The notes beneath the pieces are model-generated. The model made no database searches. It was not told the origin of the DNA and saw nothing but the letters and a program-made list of their open reading frames with translations. From Hyphomicrobiales bacterium (lineage in GTDB: Bacteria > Pseudomonadota > Alphaproteobacteria > Rhizobiales > Rhizobiaceae): a stretch of DNA of 64,000 bases. The stretch lies in the NCBI GenBank assembly GCA_900472625.1, contig UCIT01000015.1, positions 78,624 to 142,623 on the forward strand. The letters run 5' to 3'. This document shows positions 55,735 to 64,000 of the stretch, piece by piece (position 1 is the first letter of the stretch; each line of letters begins with the position of its first letter). The translations under genes and the position numbers were made by a program.

Positions 55735-57768
55735 TTATGCATCGGGATAGAGCCGGTCGAGCGTCGAGCCGATCATGTCGAGCCCATGCCGCCAGCCCTT
55801 ATTGGCCCGGGACTGGCTGGTGGGGGAATGGTGCCGGGCCGTGGAGACCGGGACGTTGCGATCGACAAAGAAACACTCCGAGCGCCGCTCGGCGGCCGAG
55901 GCGACCCGCGCCAGGCTGGCGGCGATCAGCTCCTGCGCCTCCGCATCCTTGATCGAGGCATCACGGTTCTTGGCCATGACGCGCGCCCAGTAGGTCGCCG
56001 CGAGGAAGATCGCCAGTGTCTGTCGAATATGTCCCGGCCGGGTGACAACGGACCATGACGACCCCAGCGGCCGCGCCGTCGTCGCAAGATCCTTGTAGGC
56101 CGCATCGAGCGTCTGCGACAGACGGATCAGGGCGTTGCGTGGCTCACCGCCGGCTGCCGCTTTCAACAGTGCGTCCAGTGCGGCAAACCATTTGCCGAGC
56201 ACCACGTCGAGCGCGCCGCGGGTGCGAGCCGGGAACACCACGAAGGCAACGACCGTGCCGATCGCCGCCCCAAGCGCCGTTTCCTCGACACGCAGCAGCA
56301 GAAGATCGAGCGTCAGCGACCCGATCATCCCGTAGACCAGGCAAAGCGCGATCGACACGAAAAATGTCATCGTCGCGTAAGACGTCTGCAGGAAGTAGAA
56401 GGCCAGAAAGATCGACAGGCTGGTTATGACGAGCGACGGCGCCAGATGTCCGCTGAGAACCGTTGCCAGCACCAGCCCGATACCGATGCCGAACAGCGTG
56501 CCGATCGACCGCTGCAGCGCCTTCATCGCCGTGTCACCGCGCGAATTGGTGTTGGTGAACACCAGGAACGAGGCAAGCACCGCCCAGAACCAGCGCTCGC
56601 GCGATAGCGCCAGTCCAAGCGTCATGGCGATCGCCGCAGCCAGGGTGATCTGCAGCGCCGCGCGCATCAGCGGATTGTTGAGCGAAAAATCCGGCTTCGC
56701 GGCGACGGCCGGAACATCGGCTACCGCGGCAATCTCGGCAAACCCGCTCTTGCGTCCCTCCCCGATCGTCTCGATCAATTCCGCCTGCGCCTTTCCGAGC
56801 CGCACCAGCGCCTGCGTCGCCTCTTCGTCATGGCTCTCGTCCGACGAGCCAGCCGCCCGAACGGCCCGACCCTCGATCACGCGATGCACGATGTCGAAGG
56901 GCGGCAGTTTTTGCGCGCAAAGCATGATGGCGCCCTCCGCCGCCAGATGCGCGTCGAACAGCCGAATGGCAAGTTCTCCGGCCGGCTCGGTTCCGGGATC
57001 GAGAACACCGCTCGGCGGCCGCGGGATAAAGCTTTCCGCCATCAGCACCACGTCCTTCAACCGCTCCTCGAGCTGGTTGAGTTCCTGCCGATCTTTGTCG
57101 GATACATGCCCGTCCGCCGCCAGCGCGGCAATCTTGAAGAGAATCTGGTTGATCCTGCCGCTGACGCTCTCCAGCGACCGCAGCAGATCACGCCGCCAGT
57201 CGTCGGGAAGCACAACGGAGCGCACCGCATGCGCGATCAGCGACGACACCACCGGGCCGATCGCCACAAGCGGCAGCTGCGCGATCGGCGGCTGGAAATA
57301 GGCGCCGAGAAAGTACGACATGAAGGCGAACATGCCGATGGCATGCCCGCGCGGGCCGATGACGCGGGCAGACGCGGCCAGGAAAATGATGAGCAGAAAA
57401 GCGGCGTCCGAGACATAGCGATGCCCCTCGAGACCGGCGGCAATGACAACGACCACAAGGCTCGCCGCACAGCCAAGCAGGCGGGTAACGAGCTGCCGCG
57501 CCCCGCCCTTGTCGCGCACCGCCACGCCGCCTTCGATCGACAGCACGATGCCAAGGCCATAGGACGCCAGCGGCAATGGAACCAGCAGCGTGTGGATCGC
57601 CAGCAACGCGCCGAACGACAGGATGACGCTCAGCGTGACACGCGACGCCATCCGCAGTCGCGACAGCGCCGGATCATTGGCAAGCAGCCAATCTCGAAAG
57701 TCAAAACCGGAAAACAAGCAGTTCGCGCCCCTGCGGCAGACGAGCAGCGTATGCCACCCATCGCTCAC
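55735..57768 (-). CDS. FUSC-family inner-membrane protein
   Basis: A 677-residue protein with two membrane halves, about 40-190 (six helices) and 365-530 (six helices), joined by a helical cytoplasmic domain. FWAVLASFLVFTNTNSRGDTAMKALQRSIGTLFG is the FUSC signature (aromatic acid/fusaric acid resistance transporters, AaeB-like). A cytoplasmic domain forms the last 130 residues. It probably exports weak acids; no membrane fusion protein is adjacent. Confidence 0.88.
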   Translation of the reverse strand: MSDGWHTLLVCRRGANCLFSGFDFRDWLLANDPALSRLRMASRVTLSVILSFGALLAIHTLLVPLPLASYGLGIVLSIEGGVAVRDKGGARQLVTRLLGCAASLVVVVIAAGLEGHRYVSDAAFLLIIFLAASARVIGPRGHAIGMFAFMSYFLGAYFQPPIAQLPLVAIGPVVSSLIAHAVRSVVLPDDWRRDLLRSLESVSGRINQILFKIAALAADGHVSDKDRQELNQLEERLKDVVLMAESFIPRPPSGVLDPGTEPAGELAIRLFDAHLAAEGAIMLCAQKLPPFDIVHRVIEGRAVRAAGSSDESHDEEATQALVRLGKAQAELIETIGEGRKSGFAEIAAVADVPAVAAKPDFSLNNPLMRAALQITLAAAIAMTLGLALSRERWFWAVLASFLVFTNTNSRGDTAMKALQRSIGTLFGIGIGLVLATVLSGHLAPSLVITSLSIFLAFYFLQTSYATMTFFVSIALCLVYGMIGSLTLDLLLLRVEETALGAAIGTVVAFVVFPARTRGALDVVLGKWFAALDALLKAAAGGEPRNALIRLSQTLDAAYKDLATTARPLGSSWSVVTRPGHIRQTLAIFLAATYWARVMAKNRDASIKDAEAQELIAASLARVASAAERRSECFFVDRNVPVSTARHHSPTSQSRANKGWRHGLDMIGSTLDRLYPDA

Positions 57769-57806
57769 ATACAGTTGCCGGTTTCAAAATCAAATCAATC
57801 TTGCGA

Positions 57807-58337
57807 TCACTCGCCCTTCGCGATCAGTACCATGGTGCTTTTCAGCGAATTCGGCTGTTGACCGTTTTCGCTCTCGGTGATCACGTCATCGACAAGAGCC
57901 TTGCCGCCTTCTTCCACCACCTCGAAACGCACCGTCGTCAAGGCCTGCTTGTCGTCCGCGCCATCCATGCAGGTCTGTTTCTTGAAGGTCACCACCACTT
58001 CCGTCGCACCGTTCGCGCCGGGCTTCGGCGTGTAGGTGAGGTCCTCCAGCGGGCAGGCATCCTCGCCGTTGACGATCACGTCGTAGTCGAACGGCGAGAC
58101 GCCATCCTCGTCGGCCGCCGGATTCTTCATCGCGGCTCGATACTTGTCGACGAAATCCTTGCTGTAGATTCGGGCCAGCCGACTGTCGTCGAAGATATCC
58201 TGCCAGTCATTGTCGGCACCCGACCAGTTCTTGGTGGTCGCGTCCATGATCTCCCTGACGGGGGCAGTGACGTCGGCGGCGAACGCCGGCATGGCCAAGC
58301 CCATCAGAACGGTAAAAGCGAGAGAAATTGTCTTCAT
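57807..58337 (-). CDS. Secreted protein, unknown function (DUF3828-like)
   Basis: A 176-residue protein with a signal peptide (about 1-20, TISLAFTVLMGLAMPAFA then ADV). The mature part has two cysteines (GEDACPLED and KKQTCMDGAD) that may form a disulfide, and strand-rich segments (VRFEVVEEGGKALVDDVITE). The pattern resembles small DUF3828-type periplasmic proteins. Function unknown. In-frame codons upstream of 58337 are not coding. Confidence 0.78.
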   Translation of the reverse strand: MKTISLAFTVLMGLAMPAFAADVTAPVREIMDATTKNWSGADNDWQDIFDDSRLARIYSKDFVDKYRAAMKNPAADEDGVSPFDYDVIVNGEDACPLEDLTYTPKPGANGATEVVVTFKKQTCMDGADDKQALTTVRFEVVEEGGKALVDDVITESENGQQPNSLKSTMVLIAKGE

Positions 58338-58434
58338 GGTCAAATGTCCAAGGCAATGGATTTGCGCGGAGACTAGCCATTTTCGATGACTTGGCAATGG
58401 CGCAAAAACACGAGATTCCGCCACGCTTGCGGCT

Positions 58435-58462
58435 TTGCACTCCGGGCTCACAATGCTATAGC
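58435..58462 (+). promoter_or_regulatory. Candidate icd promoter
   Basis: TTGCAC (58435-58440), a 16-base spacer and TATAGC (58457-58462). It would give a leader of about 55 bases before the icd ATG, which has a GAGGCAG ribosome site. Confidence 0.45.
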
Positions 58463-58524
58463 CCTCGGGATTTTATATCACCCACCCGGGACGCCAGTCC
58501 CTATAAGCTTAACGAGGCAGATAC

Positions 58525-59736
58525 ATGAAAAAGATCAAGGTCGCCAATCCCGTCGCCGATCTCGACGGCGATGAAATGACGCGCATCATCTGGCAGCTCA
58601 TCAAGGACAAGCTGATCCATCCGTATCTCGACCTCGACATCGACTACTTCGACCTCTCCGTCGAAAACCGCGACGCCACCAATGACCAGGTGACCATCGA
58701 TGCCGCCCACGCCATCAAGAAGCACGGCGTCGGCATCAAGTGCGCGACGATCACGCCGGATGAAGACCGCGTCAAGGAATTCAACCTAAAGCAGATGTGG
58801 AAGAGCCCGAACGGCACGATCCGCAACATCCTCGGCGGCGTCATCTTCCGCGAGCCGATTATCTGCCAGAACGTCCCGCGCCTCGTTCCCGGCTGGACAA
58901 AGCCGATCGTTGTCGGCCGTCACGCCTTCGGCGACCAGTACAAGGCAACCGACTTCAAATTCCCGGGCAAGGGCAAGCTCTCGATCAAGTTCGTCGGTGA
59001 AGACGGCGCTGTCATCGAGAAGGACGTGTTCGACGCCCCCGGCGCCGGCGTTGCCATGGCCATGTACAACCTCGACGAATCGATCCGCGAATTCGCTCGC
59101 GCCTCGATGAACTACGGCATCATGCGCGGCTGGCCGGTCTACCTCTCGACCAAGAACACCATCCTCAAGGCCTATGACGGCCGCTTCAAGGATATCTTCG
59201 AAGAGATCTACCAGGCCGAATTCAAGGCCAAGTTCGTCGAACTCGGCATCACCTACGAGCACCGCCTGATCGACGACATGGTCGCTTCCGCGCTGAAGTG
59301 GTCCGGCGGCTACGTCTGGGCCTGCAAGAACTACGACGGCGACGTTCAGTCCGACACCGTTGCCCAGGGCTTCGGCTCACTCGGCCTAATGACCTCGGTT
59401 CTGCTGTCGCCGGACGGTCGCACGGTCGAAGCCGAAGCCGCGCACGGCACGGTCACGCGTCACTACCGCCAGCACCAGAAGGGTCAGGAAACCTCGACCA
59501 ACTCGATCGCCTCGATCTTCGCCTGGACCCGTGGCCTCGCGCACCGCGCCAAGCTCGACGACAACGCCGAGCTCGGGAAGTTCGCCGCAACACTCGAGAA
59601 GGTCTGCGTCGACACTGTTGAGGCTGGCTTCATGACCAAGGATCTGGCGCTGCTCATCGGCCCGGATCAGCCGTGGCTCTCGACCACCGCCTTCCTCGAC
59701 AAGATCGATCAGAACCTGCAGAAGGCGATGGCGTAA
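58525..59736 (+). CDS. icd: NADP-dependent isocitrate dehydrogenase
   Basis: A 403-residue eukaryote-like (subfamily II) homodimeric enzyme of the TCA cycle. [77 protein letters not shown] and [17 protein letters not shown] are the isocitrate, metal and NADP segments. Complete. A strong terminator follows. Confidence 0.97.
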   Translation: MKKIKVANPVADLDGDEMTRIIWQLIKDKLIHPYLDLDIDYFDLSVENRDATNDQVTIDAAHAIKKHGVGIKCATITPDEDRVKEFNLKQMWKSPNGTIRNILGGVIFREPIICQNVPRLVPGWTKPIVVGRHAFGDQYKATDFKFPGKGKLSIKFVGEDGAVIEKDVFDAPGAGVAMAMYNLDESIREFARASMNYGIMRGWPVYLSTKNTILKAYDGRFKDIFEEIYQAEFKAKFVELGITYEHRLIDDMVASALKWSGGYVWACKNYDGDVQSDTVAQGFGSLGLMTSVLLSPDGRTVEAEAAHGTVTRHYRQHQKGQETSTNSIASIFAWTRGLAHRAKLDDNAELGKFAATLEKVCVDTVEAGFMTKDLALLIGPDQPWLSTTAFLDKIDQNLQKAMA

Positions 59737-59760
59737 AGTCAGGTCTTCGGTCTAAGTTTG

Positions 59761-59786
59761 AACGGCGGGGTCTTCCCCGCCGTTTT
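59761..59786 (+). terminator. icd terminator
   Basis: AACGGCGGGG pairs with CCCCGCCGTT around TCTT, then a short T-run, 24 bases beyond the icd stop. Confidence 0.85.
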
Positions 59787-59807
59787 CATGTGCGCAGGAG
59801 GTAAGCC

Positions 59808-60260
59808 ATGTCCAACCCACCGATCGAAATCCGCCCACTGGTGCCCTCCGACCGCGCGGGATGGGATCCGTTGTTCGAGGCCTATCTGCGCTTCTACGAA
59901 TTCGAACTTCCTAAAGAACAATACGACCTCACCTGGGCTCGCTTTCACGACGATGCAGAGCCGATGCACGCGCTTGGCGCTTTCGACGACGGCAAGCTAG
60001 TCGGCATCGTTCATGGGATCTTCCATCGCTCCACCTGGCTTCCGGATACCACCTGCTATCTGCAGGATCTCTATGTCGACGAGAGCCAGCGCGGCCGCGG
60101 CGTCGGCGAGGCACTGATCGAAAAGGTGGCATTGCTGGCGCGCGACAAGAATGCCGGCCGGCTCTACTGGCTGACGCAGGAAGACAACGCAACGGCCCGC
60201 CGTCTCTATGATCGCGTCGCGGTGGCACCGGGGTTCATCCAGTACCGCAAGGCGCTCTGA
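59808..60260 (+). CDS. GNAT-family N-acetyltransferase
   Basis: A 150-residue acetyl-CoA-dependent acetyltransferase. The acetyl-CoA loop is DESQRGRGVGEALIEK, the A-motif follows CYLQDLYV, and the C-terminal DNATARRLYDRVA is typical. AGGAGG lies before the ATG. Substrate unknown. Confidence 0.9.
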   Translation: MSNPPIEIRPLVPSDRAGWDPLFEAYLRFYEFELPKEQYDLTWARFHDDAEPMHALGAFDDGKLVGIVHGIFHRSTWLPDTTCYLQDLYVDESQRGRGVGEALIEKVALLARDKNAGRLYWLTQEDNATARRLYDRVAVAPGFIQYRKAL

Positions 60261-60347
60261 CCACTGCCATAAACTGGCAGCATGGTGTTCTAGACGTTGC
60301 CTCGGCGCCGTTGCGCGCCAGATATGATGGAAAACGAGGAGAGCACC

Positions 60348-60977
60348 ATGAGCGAACAACTGACACTCTACACCAACCCTATGTCGCGCGGCCGTATCGC
60401 CCGCTGGATGCTGGAGGAAACCGGCATTCCCTACACGACCGAGATCCTGGCCTTCGAAAGCAGCATGAAGGCGCCGGGCTATCTCGCCGTCAACCCGATG
60501 GGCAAGGTGCCGGCGATCCGCCACGGCAAGACCATCGTCACCGAATGCGCAGCCATCTGCTGCTATCTCGCCGAGACGTTTCCGGACGCCGGTCTGGCGC
60601 CGATGGCGGCGGAACGCGGCAGCTATTACCGCTGGATGTTCTTCGCCGCCGGCCCGCTGGAGGCCGCGGTGACCAACCAGGCTCTCGGCTTCAACACGCC
60701 GGCCGACAAGAGCCGCATGGCCGGCTACGGCAGCTACGCCGACGTGATGAATACACTCGAAAAGGCGGTCAGCGCGGCACCCTACATCACGGGCGATCGC
60801 TTTACCGCCGCCGACGTCTATGTCGGTTCCCATGTCAGCTGGGGCCTCGGCTTCGGCACCATCGAGAAGCGACCGGCCTTTGCCGATTACCTCGCCCGCG
60901 TCACCGACCGCCCGGGCTATGAACGAGCAAGGGCGATCGACGACGACGCAATGAAGGCGATGCAGAAGAGCGCCTGA
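60348..60977 (+). CDS. Glutathione S-transferase family protein
   Basis: A 209-residue GST. The N-terminal thioredoxin-like half has SRGRIARWMLEETG, VNPMGKVPAI (with the cis-Pro) and TECAAICCYLAE; the helical C-terminal half follows. The ATG at 60348 has GAGGAGAG upstream. No role can be assigned beyond glutathione-dependent chemistry. Confidence 0.92.
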   Translation: MSEQLTLYTNPMSRGRIARWMLEETGIPYTTEILAFESSMKAPGYLAVNPMGKVPAIRHGKTIVTECAAICCYLAETFPDAGLAPMAAERGSYYRWMFFAAGPLEAAVTNQALGFNTPADKSRMAGYGSYADVMNTLEKAVSAAPYITGDRFTAADVYVGSHVSWGLGFGTIEKRPAFADYLARVTDRPGYERARAIDDDAMKAMQKSA

Positions 60978-60985
60978 GGCTCAGC

Positions 60986-61837
60986 TCACACGAGCGGCAT
61001 GTGGATCTCGGTCAGGAGTGCGGTCGGGGCCACATCCCGCGGGTTGTTGAGATAATCCTCGAACATCAATCCATCACGCAGCTGCCGGCCGGATGTCGGC
61101 AGCCATTCCGCGTATAGCCACTGATAGGCCTTGTGCATGTCGGCATAGGGTCCCTTGTGGCGCAACACCGCGTATTCGCCGCCATCGAGCAACAGCGCCT
61201 CCAGCGGCGGCTCGATCGCAATTGTGCTGTCGCACGCGACACAGGCGATCGACCGCAGCTGTTCGGCTGGCACGAGATCGGGATCGTCGAAATAGACGCC
61301 GATCATCCGCATCTGGGGCTCGGCCAGGCCGCGCGCGTACAGCGTCCCGAACAGCATTTCGAACGCCTTACTGATCTGCATGTAGGAACCGGTGTGGCGT
61401 ACGCCGACAAGGGCGATCGGCGCGATCTTCCGCAAGGTAACGTTGAACATGGCTTTGGTCTTTCCGTTGGGTGAGGGTTGGAACTCCGTATGGCTTCCCT
61501 CTTTCCGGTAGCGTGCCGGCGGCATGCCATAGACCGATTTGAAAATGCGATTGAAAGACTGGATGTTGGGATAGCCGGATCGCCTGGCAATGTCGCTGAC
61601 GGCCAGATCCGAGCGGACGATATCGCCCGCAGCGCGGTGCAGGCGCAGCCGCTTGACGGTAGCCGCCAGCGTCTCGCCGTGGATCGCACGGTAGATCCGG
61701 TGCCAGTGATAGCTCGACATGCAGGCGATTTCGGCGAGCCTGTCCATATCCAGATCCTCGTCGAGATGATCATGGATATAGTCGGACACCCGCCGAAGAC
61801 GGTTCTCATAGAGTGCCCATGCCGTTGTGCCGTTCAT
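60986..61837 (-). CDS. AraC-family regulator with GyrI-like ligand domain
   Basis: A 283-residue regulator. The N-terminal AraC-type double HTH (about 14-112, DLDMDRLAEIACMSSYHWHR, then DIARRSGYPNIQSFNRIF) is followed by a GyrI-like small-molecule-binding domain (about 130-283, GEYAVLRHKGPYADMHKAYQ). This Rob/SoxS-like layout often senses hydrophobic toxins and activates efflux. It is convergent with the GST gene, only eight bases away. Confidence 0.92.
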   Translation of the reverse strand: MNGTTAWALYENRLRRVSDYIHDHLDEDLDMDRLAEIACMSSYHWHRIYRAIHGETLAATVKRLRLHRAAGDIVRSDLAVSDIARRSGYPNIQSFNRIFKSVYGMPPARYRKEGSHTEFQPSPNGKTKAMFNVTLRKIAPIALVGVRHTGSYMQISKAFEMLFGTLYARGLAEPQMRMIGVYFDDPDLVPAEQLRSIACVACDSTIAIEPPLEALLLDGGEYAVLRHKGPYADMHKAYQWLYAEWLPTSGRQLRDGLMFEDYLNNPRDVAPTALLTEIHMPLV

Positions 61838-61918
61838 TTGTGAGCCTCATGCCAGTTGATCGGCTGGAGAGAACCATAATCCGGTTTGACAAATCCTGCT
61901 GAGATTGACGCTTCCAAC

Positions 61919-61946
61919 AAAAAAGGCGGGAGCCAAGCCCCGCCTT
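61919..61946 (-). terminator. alaS terminator
   Basis: AAGGCGGG pairs with CCCGCCTT around an eight-base loop, with a run of six T on the minus strand, 26 bases beyond the alaS stop. Confidence 0.8.
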
Positions 61947-61971
61947 CCTGATCATTCATACCTGAAACAGA

Positions 61972-64000
61972 TCAACCAGCCAGCGCGACCGCCACGGCCT
62001 CGATCGCCTCATCGGCCTTTGCGCCATCGGGACCACCGGCCTGCGCCATGTCAGGACGACCGCCGCCGCCCTTGCCGCCCAGCGCAGCCGATGCGACACG
62101 GACCAGATCGACGGCGCTGAAGCGGCCGACGAGATCGGGCGTGACCGCAACCACCGCGCTCGCCTTGCCGTCGTCGGAGACGCCGATCAGCGTTACGACG
62201 CCGGAACCGATGCTGGCCTTTCCGTCGTCGGCAAGCCCCTTCAGATCCTTGGGATCGACGCCGGAGATCGCCTTGCCGAGGAATTTCACGCCGGCGACCT
62301 CGCGGACAGCTTCTTCCGAGCCGCCCTGCCCGCCGCCCATGGCGAGCTTGCGCTTGGCGTCCGCGAGTTCCTTCTCGAGCTTGCGCCGCTCGTCCATCAG
62401 CGCTTCGACGCGCGATAGGACCTCGCCGGGCTGCACCTTCAGCGCGCCGGCCAGAGCCTTCACGCGCTCGTCCTGTTCGGAGAGATAGGCACGCGCCGCT
62501 TCACCGGTGACCGCTTCCAGACGGCGAACGCCGGAGCTGACGGCGCTGTCGCCAAGGATGCGCACCAAACCGATGTCACCGGTCGCAGACACATGCGTGC
62601 CGCCGCAAAGCTCGATCGAATACGGCTTGCCGGCCTTGGCGCCATGCAGGCCCTTGCCCATCGCCACGACGCGCACTTCATCGCCGTACTTCTCGCCGAA
62701 CAGTGCCATCGCGCCTTCGGCGCGGGCATCGTCGACGCTCATCAGACGGGTCGTCACCGGCGAATTCTGCAGGATGATCTCGTTGGCCATATCCTCGACC
62801 ACCTTCAGCTCTTCCTGGGACATCGGCTTCGGGTGCGAGACGTCGAAACGCAGACGATCCGGCGTCACCAGCGACCCCTTCTGGGCCACATGGGTGCCGA
62901 GAACTTCGCGCAGCGCCTCGTGCAGCAGATGGGTTGCCGAATGGTTGGCGCGGATATGCGAGCGGCGGGCGTGATCGACGGTCAGAGCAACGGCGTCGCC
63001 TGATTTGATCGATCCCTCGACGACGGTGCCCGTATGCACGAACAGACCCTCGCCGCGCTTCTGCGTATCCGTGACCTCGATCTTCGCGCTATCGGACGAG
63101 ATGATACCGGTATCGCCCATCTGACCACCGGATTCGCCGTAGAATGGCGTCTGGTTGACGACGATCTGCACCTTGTCGCCGCTCTTGGCCTCGCCGACCG
63201 CAGCGCCGTCCTTGACGATCGCCTGCACAACGCCTTCGGCGGTCTCGGTGTCATAGCCGAGGAATTCGGTCGCGCCGTGCTTGTCGCGCAGCTCGAACCA
63301 GATGGTTTCCGTCGCCTTGTCGCCAGAGCCTGCCCAATGCGAGCGGGCTTCCGCCTTCTGGCGCTCCATCGCATCGGTGAAGCCGGAAAGATCGACACTG
63401 ATTTCGCGGGCGCGCAGCGCGTCCTGCGTGAGATCGAGCGGGAAGCCGTAGGTGTCGTAGAGCTTGAAGGCGGTTTCGCCGTCGAGCATGTCACCCTTGT
63501 TGAGCGTCGTCGTTGCATCCGACAGCAGCGACAGGCCGCGCTTCAGCGTCGTGCGGAACTTGGTCTCCTCGAGCTTCAGAGTCTCCGTGATCAGCGGCTC
63601 GGCGCGCACAAGCTCCGGATAGGCGCGGCCCATCTGCTGGATCAGCGCCGGCAGCAACTTCCACATCAGCGGCTCGCGGGCACCGAGCAGCTCGGCATGA
63701 CGCATGGCGCGGCGCATGATGCGGCGGAGCACATAGCCGCGGCCTTCGGCGGACGGCAGCACGCCGTCGGCGATCAGAAAGGCCGAGGAGCGCAGGTGAT
63801 CGGCGATGACGCGGTGGCTGGCGCGCTGCTCGCCCTCGGCCTTGACGCCGGTCGCCTCTTCCGACGCCTGAATCAGCGCCCGGAACAGGTCGATATCGTA
63901 ATTGTCGTGCTTGCCCTGCAGCAGCGCGGCAACACGCTCGAGACCCATGCCGGTATCGATCGACGGACGGGGCAGATCGACGCGCTCTTCCTTGGAAAGC
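61972..64000 (-). CDS. alaS: Alanyl-tRNA synthetase (5' end beyond window)
   Basis: The C-terminal 676 residues of a class II synthetase whose start lies past the window. The visible part begins in the catalytic domain ([21 protein letters not shown]) and includes [20 protein letters not shown]. The editing domain follows, with [18 protein letters not shown] and the zinc motif [14 protein letters not shown]. It ends with the DHHA1-type C-Ala domain ([20 protein letters not shown]). The frame is open to position 64000 without a stop. Confidence 0.96.
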   Translation of the reverse strand, partial: LSKEERVDLPRPSIDTGMGLERVAALLQGKHDNYDIDLFRALIQASEEATGVKAEGEQRASHRVIADHLRSSAFLIADGVLPSAEGRGYVLRRIMRRAMRHAELLGAREPLMWKLLPALIQQMGRAYPELVRAEPLITETLKLEETKFRTTLKRGLSLLSDATTTLNKGDMLDGETAFKLYDTYGFPLDLTQDALRAREISVDLSGFTDAMERQKAEARSHWAGSGDKATETIWFELRDKHGATEFLGYDTETAEGVVQAIVKDGAAVGEAKSGDKVQIVVNQTPFYGESGGQMGDTGIISSDSAKIEVTDTQKRGEGLFVHTGTVVEGSIKSGDAVALTVDHARRSHIRANHSATHLLHEALREVLGTHVAQKGSLVTPDRLRFDVSHPKPMSQEELKVVEDMANEIILQNSPVTTRLMSVDDARAEGAMALFGEKYGDEVRVVAMGKGLHGAKAGKPYSIELCGGTHVSATGDIGLVRILGDSAVSSGVRRLEAVTGEAARAYLSEQDERVKALAGALKVQPGEVLSRVEALMDERRKLEKELADAKRKLAMGGGQGGSEEAVREVAGVKFLGKAISGVDPKDLKGLADDGKASIGSGVVTLIGVSDDGKASAVVAVTPDLVGRFSAVDLVRVASAALGGKGGGGRPDMAQAGGPDGAKADEAIEAVAVALAG

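Overview
The window is a stretch of the main chromosome of a GC-rich alphaproteobacterium of the Rhizobiaceae (Rhizobium/Agrobacterium-like). The best evidence is a suf operon in the order sufS2-sufB-small ORF-sufC-sufD-sufS1-sufT(X)-sufA. Its promoter carries an Irr-type (ICE-like) and a RirA-type (TGA-N9-TCA) iron box. Other rhizobial signs are the pur cluster purC-purS-small ORF-purQ next to purL-bolA-grxD, a DUF1127 protein, two c-di-GMP proteins and TTG/GTG starts behind good ribosome binding sites. I saw no rRNA, tRNA, CRISPR array, prophage or complete insertion sequence. Almost all of the window is single-copy core genome.

Layout. 1-4.8 kb: truncated chemotaxis receptor, a DUF3302/HlyD membrane pair (YiaW/YiaV type), a nearly gene-free 0.8 kb stretch with a strong inverted repeat, and a LysE-family exporter. 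4.8-13 kb: the minus-strand suf operon, with a ParDE toxin-antitoxin pair between sufT and sufA, a REP-like element between sufD and sufS1, and a frameshifted coiled-coil ORF between sufB and sufC. 13-21 kb: alpha/beta hydrolase, diguanylate cyclase, anmK, tyrS and a giant AsmA-like protein. 21-28 kb: bcp, an M23 peptidase, a DEAD-box helicase, a Nudix protein, a flavin reductase with a TfoX-like protein, a periplasmic binding protein and rpe. 28-43 kb: purine genes (purB, purC, purS, purQ, purL) interleaved with membrane, regulatory and envelope genes (iron permease, DUF2189, RBBP9-like hydrolase, GGDEF-EAL protein, lipoprotein, DUF1127, MocR regulator, PagL), then bolA and grxD. 43-49 kb: two tandem Bcr/CflA drug transporters, an inositol-phosphatase-like enzyme, ttcA, glsA and rpsD. 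49.5-58 kb: alkaline phosphatase, a HerA-like ATPase, an MFS transporter, murI-trmJ, a FUSC protein and a secreted protein. 58.5-64 kb: icd, a GNAT enzyme, a GST, an AraC/GyrI regulator and the C-terminal three quarters of alaS.

How the parts fit. The suf operon builds Fe-S clusters under iron control; the CGFS glutaredoxin and BolA genes after purL encode a known Fe-S trafficking and iron-sensing pair. Five purine genes lie within about 14 kb. The most unusual points are the compound iron promoter of suf, the toxin-antitoxin pair inside the suf operon, and a family of small coiled-coil ORFs translationally coupled inside core operons (suf, where it is frameshifted, and pur, where it is intact).
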